Source: Pontixanthobacter gangjinensis
GTDB taxonomy: Bacteria; Pseudomonadota; Alphaproteobacteria; Sphingomonadales; Sphingomonadaceae
Direction of reading: 5' to 3'
Length of the DNA stretch: 64,000 nucleotides
NCBI RefSeq assembly: GCF_009827545.1
Contig: NZ_WTYS01000001.1
Coordinates: forward strand, 2,629,772-2,693,771
Under the pieces are notes generated by a model. The model did not search any database. It saw nothing but the letters and a program-made list of their open reading frames with translations, and had not been told where the DNA came from. Below are positions 1 through 8,666 of this stretch, in pieces. The translations under genes were made by a program, and so were the position numbers. Positions within the stretch are counted from its first letter, which is position 1, and the number at the start of each line of letters is the position of its first letter.

Positions 1-1
1 A

Positions 2-265
2 CAAGCCGAGACCTTTGGTGGACTGGCACCCGAAACCCGCAGAACGCTTGAACGCACCGGAGCAGTGCAAGCCGAAGGCCGCGAGCTGGGCGTCGGCGCA
101 CGCCTTACCCGTAACTGGAAAGGGCGCGAGGTCATCGTGATTATCGAGGAGGACGGGTTCCGCTGGAATGAAGATCTATTTCCCAGCCTGTCGGCTGCTG
201 CCACCGCCATCGCAGGATCGCGCTGGAACGGGCCAAGGTTCTTCGGCCTGCGAGACACACAATGA
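2..265 (+). CDS. DUF2924 family protein, C-terminal part
   Basis: This is the carboxy end of a protein whose start lies before the window; the frame is open from base 2. The tail contains the LAPETRRTL stretch, a GARLTRNWKG segment and an ending with SRWNGPRFFGL, which I recognise as typical of DUF2924 proteins. These small proteins of unknown function usually sit directly before a large serine recombinase in alphaproteobacterial mobile regions. Its stop codon overlaps the recombinase start in an ATGA, so the two are probably translated together. Its role in recombination is not known; a DNA-binding accessory role is only a guess from context. Confidence 0.75.
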   Translation, partial: QAETFGGLAPETRRTLERTGAVQAEGRELGVGARLTRNWKGREVIVIIEEDGFRWNEDLFPSLSAAATAIAGSRWNGPRFFGLRDTQ

Positions 266-1860
266 GCGAAACGAAAAAGCGCTGCGCGATCTACACACGC
301 AAAAGCTCCGAAGAAGGTCTCGACCAATCGTTCAACTCACTCGATGCGCAGCGCGAAGCTTGCGAAGCCTATGTTCTGAGCCAGACCAGCGAGGGTTGGT
401 CGGCATTGCCGACCCTTTATGACGATGGCGGGTTCTCGGGCGGGAACGTGGACCGCCCAGGCCTTCAGGCTCTACTTCGAGATATTGAAGCTGGCGAAGT
501 AGACATTGTGGTTGTTTACAAGATTGACCGGCTCACCCGTAGCCTCACGGATTTCTCTCGTATCGTCGAAACTTTCGAGAAGGCCGACTGCAGTTTCGTC
601 TCAGTGACCCAGTCGTTCAACACCACCTCCTCCATGGGCAGGTTGATGCTCAACGTGCTGCTGTCATTTGCCCAGTTCGAGCGCGAGGTTACCGGAGAGC
701 GCATTCGCGACAAGATTGCAGCATCCAAAGCGAAGGGCATGTGGATGGGCGGCAACTTACCTCTTGGGTACGACCGGCCCAAAGAAGGGATGCACAAACT
801 GCTGGTCAATGAGATGGAAGCGCAACACGTGCGCGAGATCTTCGCGCTTTATCTCGAGCTTGGATCGGTTCACGCGCTTGAGCGCGAGCTTGCTGAGCGG
901 CGTATCCATTCCAAACGCCGCGAAACTCTCAAAGGCAAAATTGTTGGCGGGACGCTGTTTAGCAGGGGCGCTCTGTTTCACCTTCTTCGCAACCAGATCT
1001 ATCTCGGTCGCATAGTGCATAAAGACGAGAGTTTTGAAGGCGAGCATGATGCCATTGTTGATCAGCAGCTATTCGATCAAGTTCAGGCAGAGCTTGATTC
1101 CCAAAAGCGCAGGCATACCGCAGCAGCGGATCAGCGCGGTGCCACCGCGCCGCTGACCGGCAAGCTATTTGATGCTTTGTGTCACCCGATGACCCCAACG
1201 ATTTCATACGGCAAGACTGGCCGAAAATATCGATACTATGTCTCGGCCCCGCTTCAGCAGGGCCGCGCGGCAGCATCAGGTAAAAAGATCCAGCGGCTTT
1301 CGGCGCCAGCTATTGAAAGCGTAGTCGCAGAAGCTGTTGGGCGTTGGGTTCCAAAAACAGCGGATGTCTTTTCACTGGTTCGCTCGGTTAGCCTTGGCGA
1401 CCAAGGTCTCCATATTACGGTAGATGCGGATCAGGCTGGGCACTTCTCCAGCATGCTTCACGAAATCGAGAAGATTACTGACCGCCACAGCGGTCAGGTC
1501 ACCATTCTCCTGCCGCTCGCCTTACCGCTTCGCGGAGGCAGACGGCACATCGTTCCAGCCAGCAGGCGCAGCGCACGGCCTGATCCGGTCCTCATTATGG
1601 CGCTGCGCAAAGCACATGCGATGGCCGCATTCAAGAAGGGGTTACCGCTTGTACCGGTCGCGCCAGCATCACCCTATGATCGCAGCATCTTGCGTCTTGC
1701 GTTTCTCGCGCCGGATATTCAGCAGGACATTCTGGACGGGCATCAACCAGCAAGCTTTAACCTCCAGATTCTCAAGAAAATCGACATCCCGCTTTGTTGG
1801 TCCAAGCAGCGTATAGCGCTCGGATTTGGCGATAATCGATTTCCCTGTTCTGCCGATTAA
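262..1860 (+). CDS. Large serine site-specific recombinase
   Basis: A 532-residue recombinase that would cut and rejoin DNA through a serine-DNA intermediate. The resolvase-type catalytic domain is at about residues 7-150, with the YTRKSS segment carrying the likely nucleophile (Ser15 or Ser16), YKIDRLTRS near 86-94 and the FEREVTGERIRDK helix. A recombinase domain follows (about 170-280, with GYD and RNQIYLGRIVHK). The C-terminal third ends in the SPYDRSILRLAFLAPD / IPLCWSKQR region common to this group in alphaproteobacteria. It overlaps the DUF2924 gene by 4 bases. The repeat-rich DNA and tRNA-Ser just downstream suggest the edge of a mobile element. The gene appears intact. Confidence 0.92.
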   Translation: MSETKKRCAIYTRKSSEEGLDQSFNSLDAQREACEAYVLSQTSEGWSALPTLYDDGGFSGGNVDRPGLQALLRDIEAGEVDIVVVYKIDRLTRSLTDFSRIVETFEKADCSFVSVTQSFNTTSSMGRLMLNVLLSFAQFEREVTGERIRDKIAASKAKGMWMGGNLPLGYDRPKEGMHKLLVNEMEAQHVREIFALYLELGSVHALERELAERRIHSKRRETLKGKIVGGTLFSRGALFHLLRNQIYLGRIVHKDESFEGEHDAIVDQQLFDQVQAELDSQKRRHTAAADQRGATAPLTGKLFDALCHPMTPTISYGKTGRKYRYYVSAPLQQGRAAASGKKIQRLSAPAIESVVAEAVGRWVPKTADVFSLVRSVSLGDQGLHITVDADQAGHFSSMLHEIEKITDRHSGQVTILLPLALPLRGGRRHIVPASRRSARPDPVLIMALRKAHAMAAFKKGLPLVPVAPASPYDRSILRLAFLAPDIQQDILDGHQPASFNLQILKKIDIPLCWSKQRIALGFGDNRFPCSAD

Positions 1861-2063
1861 CAGGCCTGTTATTGTCGATATAGCTCCCTGTTCGGGGCAT
1901 TTAATTCCCTGTTCCGTCGATTAACAGGGAAACGGTATTATCACGCCCGTAACCCACGGTAATCAAGGGCTATTTTTCAGCGTGAATCTGGAGAAATCGT
2001 GCAAAAAGCCCTGTTATTAGCCCAAAATGAGCAGTTTTCCCTGTTAATCCCTGTTATAACAGG
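1843..2063. repeat. Cluster of CCCTGTT/AACAGGG repeats
   Basis: The heptamer CCCTGTT occurs at 1843, 1886, 1907, 2009, 2039 and 2049, and its complement AACAGGG at 1923. Partial copies form a perfect palindrome AACAGGCCTGTT at 1859-1870 and an AACAGG at 2058. The cluster starts inside the last codons of the recombinase gene and runs toward tRNA-Ser. It may be a binding array for the recombinase or DUF2924 protein, or part of an attachment region; neither is shown by sequence alone. Confidence 0.7.
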
Positions 2064-2233
2064 AAAACCGAACCCATGCGGTGATCGTCAGAGACTGGCC
2101 CGCCAAAAGTCGCCTGATATTGCTGAAGAGACGCCGCTAATGATCTGCTCCATACGGAATGGGGCGCGCAAAGCCGCCTGTTCCGCGGGTTAGCGAAGGC
2201 GGTCTGTCAGTAGAGACTAGTGCTGGGGGTGCG
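1861..2233. other. Non-coding stretch between recombinase and tRNA-Ser
   Basis: No convincing gene is present in these 373 bases. The first 200 hold the CCCTGTT repeat cluster. A short open frame from about 1999 reads through the repeats and has no ribosome binding site or recognisable family, so it is not called. The rest has no feature that I can identify. Confidence 0.6.
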
Positions 2234-2323
2234 TGGAGGAGAGACAGGGATTCGAACCCTGGGTACAGTTGCCTGCACAGTAGTTTTCGAGACTACCCCG
2301 TTCGACCACTCCGGCATCTCTCC
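2234..2323 (-). tRNA. tRNA-Ser (anticodon CGA)
   Basis: Read on the minus strand, a 7-bp acceptor stem (GGAGAGA with TCTCTCC) encloses a D arm, an anticodon arm with loop CTCGAAA, a long variable arm (typical of class II serine tRNAs) and a T arm with GTTCGAATCC. The anticodon CGA reads UCG. The CCA end appears to be encoded (complement of 2234-2236). The discriminator would then be U, which is less usual for tRNA-Ser, where G is common. It lies at the boundary of the recombinase region and may mark an island edge. Confidence 0.93.
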
Positions 2324-2493
2324 CCATAGCACAAAGCGCGGCGGGCGCGCATCGACTGGTCTTGGGAGCGAGGCGGTTAGCGGATGGGTTTGCCCTTGCC
2401 AACCCCCATTTTAACTGTCCACCGCATTGGCTAGCGGGGGAAGTTTTCTAGACACGCTTGTTTCGCAACTGCGAAGGGCTATATTGGCCATAT

Positions 2494-2874
2494 ATGGAAC
2501 GCACACAGTTCTTTTCCCAGACCGCAGGCCGCACGATTGATGTTCCTCGCCATGCGAGCGCACGCTTCGGTATAGGCGATGTCGTGCGTCACCGGATGTT
2601 TGATTTTCGCGGCGTGATTTTCGACATCGATCCCGTCTTCGCCAACAGCGAGGAATGGTACCAGTCGATTCCCGAACACATTCGCCCTGATCGCGAACAG
2701 CCCTATTATCACTTATTGGCGGAAAACGACGAATCATCCTACGTCGCTTACGTCAGCCAGCAAAATCTATTGCCCGATGCCGATGGCGGCCCAGTAGAAC
2801 ACCCCAATGTTGAGGAATTGTTCGAAAGCTTTGACAATGGCGGATATAAGATGCGGCGCTCGCTCACGCACTAA
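2494..2874 (+). CDS. hspQ: HspQ-family heat shock protein / hemimethylated-DNA-binding domain
   Basis: A 126-residue protein with the YccV/HspQ domain: FGIGDVVRHRMFDFRGVIFD near residues 25-44, QPYYHLL near 69, and YVSQQNLLPD near 85. In enterobacteria HspQ specifies adaptor-dependent degradation by Lon and was first described as binding hemimethylated oriC DNA; the function here is by homology only. The ATG at 2494 is chosen over a TTG at 2458, because the extra residues do not look like family sequence. It stands alone between the tRNA and a divergent-looking region. Confidence 0.88.
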   Translation: MERTQFFSQTAGRTIDVPRHASARFGIGDVVRHRMFDFRGVIFDIDPVFANSEEWYQSIPEHIRPDREQPYYHLLAENDESSYVAYVSQQNLLPDADGGPVEHPNVEELFESFDNGGYKMRRSLTH

Positions 2875-2963
2875 GGCTTCGGACGAGGTGCTGCGCTGAC
2901 CCTAGGGGGAGGCATTATGGCGGCGCCATTTTTGCGCTATACTTTCTGTTAAGCGAGCAATCT

Positions 2964-3212
2964 TTGCGGTCGCTAACGAGCGGCTATTCTGGCTCAACAA
3001 AGGAATTATCTGCCAATCGGTCCCTGCGAAACTCATTGGGGCGGTCACCTTGGATTGAAGGCAAGGGCGAACACGGCAGTCTGCAGATCAAGCTGAAAGG
3101 CAAAGCGTGTGATTACGAACCGAAAGGACTGAAATTCATTATCGGTGACATCGCTGGCGCTGATGCAGCGAAAAAATCCATCCGCGATTTGGCCGAGAGC
3201 TTGCGGACTTAA
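2964..3212 (+). CDS. Small hypothetical protein
   Basis: An open frame of up to 82 residues from a TTG with no clear ribosome binding site. The second half looks more protein-like (KGEHGSLQIKLKGKACDYEPKG, then an AAKKSIRDLAESL helix) than the first. I do not recognise a family. It could be a real small gene with a later start, or the remnant of a larger one. It converges with the ABC permease gene and overlaps its end by 4 bases. Confidence 0.3.
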   Translation: MRSLTSGYSGSTKELSANRSLRNSLGRSPWIEGKGEHGSLQIKLKGKACDYEPKGLKFIIGDIAGADAAKKSIRDLAESLRT

Positions 3213-4099
3213 TCCTTCAGCTTCCAGCCTGATTTGAGCACGCGGTAAGTTATTATCGCGAGCACCAAATTAAACACACCCAAACCAATCGCGCTGTGCA
3301 GCACCGCCTCAGTCGTATTCCCGATATCGCTTTGGTCGAGGAAGCCGAAGCGGAAGCCTGAAATCACGTAGAAAAACGGATTTAGCCGACTGATAGTCTG
3401 GAACATTGGAGCAAGATTATCGATCACATAGAATGTGCCCGATAGCAGCGAGAGCGGCGCAACAATGAAGTTGCTAATCGCCGCGTTGTGATCGAATTTC
3501 TCAGCCCAAATCGAAGTAAGTAAGCCAAGCAGGGCGAGCATGGTGGCGCCCATCAGGCCGAACCATACCACGGCCCAAGGGTGCGCCACAGCAAGGCTGA
3601 CGCCGGGCCACAGCACCATTGCCAAAGCGACTGCCCCGCCAACCATAATTGCGCGGGTCACAGCAGCCGCGACAATTCCCGCCATCAATTCGCCTTCGGA
3701 CAAAGGCGGCATCAGCAAATCGATAATTGTGCCCTGGATTTTGCCTGCCAGCAGTGAAAAGCTGGAATTGGCGAAAGCATTTTGCATCATGCCCATCACA
3801 ATCAGCCCCGGCGCGACGAAGCTGGCGAAGGGAACACCCAGCACTTCTCGGCCCGAACGGCCTAATGCGACCGAGAAAATGACCAAGAATAGCAAGGTTG
3901 TGACCGCCGGAGCCCAAATCGTCTGCGTCTGCACCTTGAGAAACCGCCGAACCTCCTTAATATAGAGACTCCACAATCCAATGCGGTTGATGCCGGTGAT
4001 GATCGGCACGCCCCGCGGCGGAAAGCGAGTTTCCTGTTCAGGAGAATTCCCGGCCAGAGACTCGTTCGAATTATCGCTTTTGTGGGCTTGATCGGCCAT
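3209..4099 (-). CDS. ABC-2 type transporter permease
   Basis: A 296-residue membrane protein of the ABC-2 family, with a hydrophilic N-terminus (about 45 residues), then six hydrophobic segments; the first is TTLLFLVIFSVALG, and the LAPMFQTISRLNPFFYVISGFR region before the last helix is typical. These permeases pair with a separate ATPase to export drugs, lipids or polysaccharide. No ATPase gene lies next to it, so its partner must be elsewhere. The ATG at 4099 is chosen because upstream in-frame sequence is antisense to the gcrA region and not family-like. The exported substrate cannot be told. Confidence 0.88.
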   Translation of the reverse strand: MADQAHKSDNSNESLAGNSPEQETRFPPRGVPIITGINRIGLWSLYIKEVRRFLKVQTQTIWAPAVTTLLFLVIFSVALGRSGREVLGVPFASFVAPGLIVMGMMQNAFANSSFSLLAGKIQGTIIDLLMPPLSEGELMAGIVAAAVTRAIMVGGAVALAMVLWPGVSLAVAHPWAVVWFGLMGATMLALLGLLTSIWAEKFDHNAAISNFIVAPLSLLSGTFYVIDNLAPMFQTISRLNPFFYVISGFRFGFLDQSDIGNTTEAVLHSAIGLGVFNLVLAIITYRVLKSGWKLKD

Positions 4100-4184
4100 A
4101 GACCCGCGCCTAGGGCCAATGGCTAGAACTGGCAAGCGCCACCGGGGCCAAAATGCCCTGTATGAACAGATATGGAAATACTGA

Positions 4185-4880
4185 ATGAGTTGGACTGACG
4201 AACGGATCGCCACACTGCAAAAGTTGTGGGAAGGCGGTTCAACCGCAAGCCAGATCGCCGAGAAGCTCGGCGGGGTCAGCCGTAACGCGGTGATTGGCAA
4301 GGCGCACCGCCTTGGCCTAAAATCGCGCCCGTCGCCGGTAAAGGCAAATGACAAGAATGCGGCGCCTAAAAAGCCTGCTACAAAGGCAGCGCCGAAGAAA
4401 CCGGCAGCAGCAGCGCAGCCGATTCGGCGCGCAACACCGCCACCCTCGCCCAAACGCCCGCCGAGCAACGCGGTCGAATTAGCTGCGCGTGCGGCTGGCG
4501 AAACCATCCCGATGCAGCCTATCCCGAACAAGTCACCCGACATGCCCCGGATTGTCTCTGTCGGACCGGGCGGATTCTTGCGTCAGGGGCCTGGCGATCA
4601 ACAGCCCCCGATCCCGCCAGCGCCACCGCGCCGTTTGGTTCCTGCCAAGCCGGGACCTGAAGTTGCCGATAAGACAGGCTTGCTTGATCTGTCGGATAAA
4701 GTCTGTCGCTGGCCGATGGGCCACCCCGGTGAGCCGGACTTCCACTTCTGCGGCACTGAAGTAAACCCCGGTTTTCCCTATTGCGTCGAACATTGCGGTC
4801 GGGCGTTCCAGGCACAATTGCCGCGCGGTTCACGCCGCCCCCCTCCCCCTCTGCCATTCGGCGGTCCTCGGGTGCGCTAA
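4185..4880 (+). CDS. gcrA: GcrA cell cycle regulator
   Basis: A 231-residue GcrA protein. The N-terminus (MSWTDERIATLQKLWEGG, then a helix-turn-helix through IGKAHRLGLKSR, residues 1-48) is the signature of the family. A basic, Ala/Pro/Lys-rich linker follows, then a conserved C-terminal region with Cys174 (CRWP) and the FCG / YCVEHCGRAFQ cysteines. In Caulobacter, GcrA binds RNA polymerase sigma-70 and activates promoters carrying CcrM-methylated GANTC sites; the C-terminal part contacts the polymerase. It is divergent from the ABC permease gene and is followed by a clear terminator. Confidence 0.95.
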   Translation: MSWTDERIATLQKLWEGGSTASQIAEKLGGVSRNAVIGKAHRLGLKSRPSPVKANDKNAAPKKPATKAAPKKPAAAAQPIRRATPPPSPKRPPSNAVELAARAAGETIPMQPIPNKSPDMPRIVSVGPGGFLRQGPGDQQPPIPPAPPRRLVPAKPGPEVADKTGLLDLSDKVCRWPMGHPGEPDFHFCGTEVNPGFPYCVEHCGRAFQAQLPRGSRRPPPPLPFGGPRVR

Positions 4881-4915
4881 CATCCAAGCCCAATCCGAAA
4901 CATGAAGAAATATCG

Positions 4916-4945
4916 ACGGCTCGCCTAATTGGCGGGCCGTTTTTC
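4916..4945 (+). terminator. Intrinsic terminator after gcrA
   Basis: A GC-rich stem (ACGGCTCGCC with GGCGGGCCGT, one mismatch) closes a loop of about five bases and is followed by TTTTTC. It lies 35 bases after the gcrA stop. Confidence 0.8.
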
Positions 4946-5016
4946 TATGGCGTGCGGCCCTTGCTTACCGCTTTGGTCTTGCATGGCCGTCGACCTTCGA
5001 GCAACGGTCTGCATTG

Positions 5017-5793
5017 ATGTCTATGCGCGCAATTCTAACCAGTCTGTTCCTTTGGCTCGCTTCTTCGTCACTGCTATCAGCTTGTGCCGCATCTCAGCCG
5101 CGAGGCCCGATTGTATTTGCCGCATCCAGCCTGCAAAAGCCGTTGGAAGAATTGGCAAGCCTCTGGGTGGAAAAAGGCAATGATCCGCTAGTCTTGTCTT
5201 TTGCATCATCGGCAACACTAGCACGGCAAATCGACAATGGTTCGCTGTCCGATCTGTATATTTCGGCCGACGAGCAATGGATTGAGTATCTGGTTACGGC
5301 TGGACGGTTGGACGACAGCGCAGTGCGCGTTGTGGCTACAAACTCACTTGTTCTTGCGATATACGGAGAAGAGGGCGCTCTTTTGGCATCTCAAAATGTG
5401 CCCACAACACGCAAATTTGTAACTACCGGAAAAATTACTACGGGCGATCCGGAAACCGTTCCACTTGGCCGGTTTGCCGAGCAATGGCTGCAAAGCGCAG
5501 GATTGTGGGACGCGGCCAAGCCGCACCTTGTCCCCGCGCAATCATCGGGGGCTGCGGTGAAGCTGGTGCTAATCCGCGAGGCCGATGGCGGTATCCTGTA
5601 CGCAAGCGATGCGGCCAGCATCAAAAGACTTGTCGCCATTCGCGCAATACCGCCTGAAAGCCATTCGCCAATTGTCTATCAGGCGGTACTGTTGCCCAGT
5701 TCCGCCCATCCCGATGCCGGTGATTTTCTCGAATTTCTTGCATCGGACGAAGCGCGCCAGGCGTTCGCCAGATACGGATTCGGCGTTCCGTGA
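5017..5793 (+). CDS. modA: Molybdate ABC transporter, substrate-binding lipoprotein
   Basis: About 258 residues. A signal sequence ends in a lipobox (LLSAC, Cys23), so the protein should be anchored as a lipoprotein. The mature part begins with IVFAASSLQKPLEEL, followed by SFASSATLARQI, DLYISADEQWIEYL and VLIREADGGILYASDA, the ModA fold. It binds molybdate or tungstate and delivers it to ModBC. ATG 5017 is preferred to the TTG one codon earlier. The stop overlaps the modB start (GTGA), giving a modABC operon. No Mo-responsive regulator or Moco riboswitch is visible upstream. Confidence 0.93.
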   Translation: MSMRAILTSLFLWLASSSLLSACAASQPRGPIVFAASSLQKPLEELASLWVEKGNDPLVLSFASSATLARQIDNGSLSDLYISADEQWIEYLVTAGRLDDSAVRVVATNSLVLAIYGEEGALLASQNVPTTRKFVTTGKITTGDPETVPLGRFAEQWLQSAGLWDAAKPHLVPAQSSGAAVKLVLIREADGGILYASDAASIKRLVAIRAIPPESHSPIVYQAVLLPSSAHPDAGDFLEFLASDEARQAFARYGFGVP

Positions 5794-6491
5794 ATTCGTC
5801 GCTGTCTCCGGCAGAGTGGCAAATTGTCGCGCTGTCTTTGCGGGTGACTCTGATCGCCGTAGCCATGACTTTGCCGGTTGCCTACGGACTTGCGTGGGTG
5901 CTCGCTCGAAACCGGTTTCCCGGGCGCTTCTTGCTCGATGCGCTGGTGCATTTGCCTTTGGTTCTCCCGCCAGTCGTAACCGGCTACGTCCTGCTGCTAA
6001 CTTTCGGCCGCAATGGCCCGATTGGCGCGTTTCTGGAGCAGACCTTGGGGATCAGCTTGGTGTTCCACTGGACAGGCGCCGCGCTCGCCGCTGCAGTCAT
6101 GGCGCTGCCATTGATGGTGCGGGCAATGCGCCTGTCGATTGAAGCAGTGGACCGAAAATTGGTCGATGCTGCACGGACCTTGGGTGCGGGCCGGCTGCGC
6201 GCCTTTTTTACCGTCACCCTGCCTCTCAGCCTGCCCGGCATTTTGGCAGGCGGAGTGCTGGGCTTTGCCCGTGCGATCGGCGAATTTGGCGCGACCATCA
6301 CTTTTGCAGCCAATATACCGGGCGAAACACGCACCTTGCCCTTGGCGATTTACACCAAACTGCAATTGCCGGGCGGCGAAATCGCGGTTGCGCGGCTGGC
6401 GATTATCGCAGTCATCCTCTCGCTGGGCGCGTTGATACTGAGCGAATGGCTGGTGCGCCGCTCTGCTGGAAAGGACGCACATGTCCTTTAA
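5790..6491 (+). CDS. modB: Molybdate ABC transporter permease
   Basis: A 233-residue permease with five or six membrane helices. The EAA loop (DAARTLGAGRLRAFFTVTLPLSLPG in the second half) is the contact for the ATPase, and GFARAIGEFGATI is typical of ModB. It starts at a GTG that overlaps the modA stop in GTGA, and its end overlaps modC by 11 bases, so the three genes are very probably translationally coupled. Confidence 0.94.
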   Translation: MNSSLSPAEWQIVALSLRVTLIAVAMTLPVAYGLAWVLARNRFPGRFLLDALVHLPLVLPPVVTGYVLLLTFGRNGPIGAFLEQTLGISLVFHWTGAALAAAVMALPLMVRAMRLSIEAVDRKLVDAARTLGAGRLRAFFTVTLPLSLPGILAGGVLGFARAIGEFGATITFAANIPGETRTLPLAIYTKLQLPGGEIAVARLAIIAVILSLGALILSEWLVRRSAGKDAHVL

Positions 6492-7104
6492 TTTGCAAGT
6501 CAACCAACGGCTTGGTGACTGCACCATTGATGCTGCCATCCAGTCAGACGACAGGCTAATCGCGATTACCGGCCCCTCCGGCGTAGGCAAAACTTCACTG
6601 CTGAATTGCATCGCAGGATTAGCCACGCCTGCCGCAGGCCATATCATCATAGATGGCAGAACCTTGTTCGACAGCACGAGCGAACTGAACTTACCGCCAG
6701 ACGCACGCGGTTGCGGGTATGTCTTTCAAGACAACCGCTTGTTTCCGCATAAAAAAGTTTTGGCAAATCTGATCTATGGGCTGACAAGGAAGGCAGAAAG
6801 CGCTGCCCTAATGTCGTTTGATGATACGGTAAAGCTGCTTGGAATTGGTCATCTTCTGGACCGCTGGCCAGTTGCGTTATCCGGCGGAGAGGCAAGACGT
6901 GTGGCAATTGGCCGCGCGCTGCTTTCGGTGCCAAGCTTCCTGTTGCTTGATGAACCCCTAGCCTCGCTAGATGCGAGCAGGGGCGAGCAGCTGCTCTGCG
7001 CAATCGAACGGATTCGGGATGAGCTAAATTTGCCGATAATCTATGTTAGCCATGATCGCAGCGAAATTGACCGATTGGCTACCACTGTGCTTGCTATGGA
7101 CTAA
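6481..7104 (+). CDS. modC: Molybdate ABC transporter ATPase, short form
   Basis: A 207-residue ATPase: Walker A GPSGVGKT at 31-38, Q-loop VFQDNRLFPH, ABC signature LSGGE at 133-137, Walker B FLLLDEPLASLD and the switch histidine in YVSHD. ModC of E. coli is about 350 residues and carries a C-terminal TOBE/Mop molybdate-binding domain; that part is absent, because the gene stops soon after the switch region. The short form should still drive transport but would lack inhibition by bound molybdate. Confidence 0.92.
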   Translation: MSFNLQVNQRLGDCTIDAAIQSDDRLIAITGPSGVGKTSLLNCIAGLATPAAGHIIIDGRTLFDSTSELNLPPDARGCGYVFQDNRLFPHKKVLANLIYGLTRKAESAALMSFDDTVKLLGIGHLLDRWPVALSGGEARRVAIGRALLSVPSFLLLDEPLASLDASRGEQLLCAIERIRDELNLPIIYVSHDRSEIDRLATTVLAMD

Positions 7105-7154
7105 TATCGCAGCAGGCTTACACCCGTAAAAAATCAGACTTCTCGGAGGTGCCT

Positions 7155-7679
7155 ATGTCGATTTCCCTTCACACCGCAATCGTTCCAACCTGGCTTCAAG
7201 TGATCGCGTCCACCCGCGCTTTGGTAGACAAGGCAGAAGATTGGTGCGCGGAGAATAACGAACCTGCAGATACGTTGATCAATGCGAAGTTAGCCGAAGA
7301 TATGTGGGGCATCGGCTGGCAGATAAACAGCGTGTGGATGCATAGCGCGCATGCTGTGAATGCCGCGAAGTCGGGGACATTCGCGCCCGATTTTACCGAT
7401 GTTCCGAACAGTTTTGACGCTTGCCGTGCCAAACTTGATGCCGCGCGCGATACGCTGCTGGCGGTTGAATCCGATGATTTGGATGCTTGTGCCGGAAACA
7501 ATGTCGATTTCGTAATGGGCGGTAAGGTGCGGATGAGCTTTGATGCGCAGAATTTTCTGCTCGGCTTCAGCATTCCCAACTTCTATTTTCACGCTGCCAC
7601 CACCTATGATATTTTACGGATGAAAGGGCTTGAAATCGGCAAACGAGACTATCTCGGCGCGATACCTGTAAAGAGTTGA
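7155..7679 (+). CDS. DUF1993 family protein
   Basis: A 174-residue protein with the DUF1993 layout: an N-terminal HTAIVPTWLQVIASTRALVDKA helix, a central four-helix pattern and the ending FYFHAATTYDILRMKGLEIGKRDYLG. The family belongs to the DinB/YfiT-like four-helix bundle group by fold, and its role is unknown. A strong ribosome binding site (CGGAGG at 7144-7149) supports the ATG at 7155. It follows modC by 50 bases and may share its transcript. Confidence 0.85.
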   Translation: MSISLHTAIVPTWLQVIASTRALVDKAEDWCAENNEPADTLINAKLAEDMWGIGWQINSVWMHSAHAVNAAKSGTFAPDFTDVPNSFDACRAKLDAARDTLLAVESDDLDACAGNNVDFVMGGKVRMSFDAQNFLLGFSIPNFYFHAATTYDILRMKGLEIGKRDYLGAIPVKS

Positions 7680-7724
7680 ATAACGGGCTGGAAAGCAGCT
7701 GCGGCCAACATTAAGAACCCGCGC

Positions 7725-8657
7725 ATGATACATCCGACAGTAACACGTAGCGCCCATGCCGCAGCCATCACCGCCATTCTGATTGCTACTCCAGCTAATG
7801 CTGATGTGCCTCAGCCTGTGCGCGAGATGATTGATGCCGCAATCGCCACGGGTGACGCAGATAAGGTCGCGACAGTGCTGGAACTGGCTAAGGTGACCAA
7901 CCCTGATGATGCTGCAGAAATTGACAGCATCGCTGCGGCGTTTGCCGTAAAGCAGCAGCAACTTGCCAAGGCCGAGGCCGCCGAAAAAGAAGCCGCGATC
8001 CGTTCTGCCGGACTGTTCGACAATTGGTCCGGCCAAGGGCAGATCGGCGCATTCCGTTCAACCGGAAACAACAGCGACACCGGCCTTAGCGCGGGGCTGA
8101 AATTGCAGCGTACCGGAATCAATTGGCGGCACAAACTCAACGCTCTGGCTGATTTTCAGCGCACCAATGGCGTTACCACTCGGGAGCAGTTCCTGCTCGG
8201 ATATGAACCAAATTACCAGATCAACGAACGGCTGTTTGCCTATGCGCTCGGCCAATATGAGCGCGACCGATTTCAGGGGTTTTCGTCACGCCTCTCGGCA
8301 TCTGCGGGCATCGGCTATGATGTAATCGACACAGACGCGATGAGCCTGTCAGTCAAAGCAGGGCCAGCCTATCGCAAGACGTCCTTTATCGCGGGCGGCA
8401 GTGACAGCAGCATTGCCGGGCTGGCAGCAATGGATTTCGACTGGAGTGTTAGCGACACGATCAAACTGACACAGGATGCAAGCGCATTCATCCAATCGGG
8501 CAACAGCACCTATCTCTCGACAACAGGTCTGGAAGCCAGCTTGGGCGGCAGCCTGTCGGCGCGCGTGTCCTACGCAGTCGAGCATGACACCGATCCGCCA
8601 GCTGGTGCGGTGCAGACTGATACGCTGACACGCTTTACGCTGATCTATGGCTTCTGA
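7725..8657 (+). CDS. DUF481 family outer-membrane protein
   Basis: A 310-residue exported protein. A signal peptide ends near ATPANA, followed by a helical, Ala/Glu-rich part to about residue 95. The DUF481 region then has alternating beta segments with aromatic residues, for example FDNWSGQGQIGAFRSTGNNSD and LGYEPNYQINERLFAYALGQYERDRF. It ends in YGF, the terminal aromatic expected for a beta-barrel inserted in the outer membrane. The function is unknown; the family was described as salt-stress induced in some species. It is convergent with the next gene. Confidence 0.85.
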   Translation: MIHPTVTRSAHAAAITAILIATPANADVPQPVREMIDAAIATGDADKVATVLELAKVTNPDDAAEIDSIAAAFAVKQQQLAKAEAAEKEAAIRSAGLFDNWSGQGQIGAFRSTGNNSDTGLSAGLKLQRTGINWRHKLNALADFQRTNGVTTREQFLLGYEPNYQINERLFAYALGQYERDRFQGFSSRLSASAGIGYDVIDTDAMSLSVKAGPAYRKTSFIAGGSDSSIAGLAAMDFDWSVSDTIKLTQDASAFIQSGNSTYLSTTGLEASLGGSLSARVSYAVEHDTDPPAGAVQTDTLTRFTLIYGF

Positions 8658-8666
8658 CCGGACGTG

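Noticed and set aside
1999-2193. A 64-codon frame after the recombinase
   Set aside because: It runs through the CCCTGTT repeats, has no ribosome site and no recognised family.
5014-5019. TTG as the modA start
   Set aside because: The ATG immediately after it is in frame and gives a normal signal sequence.
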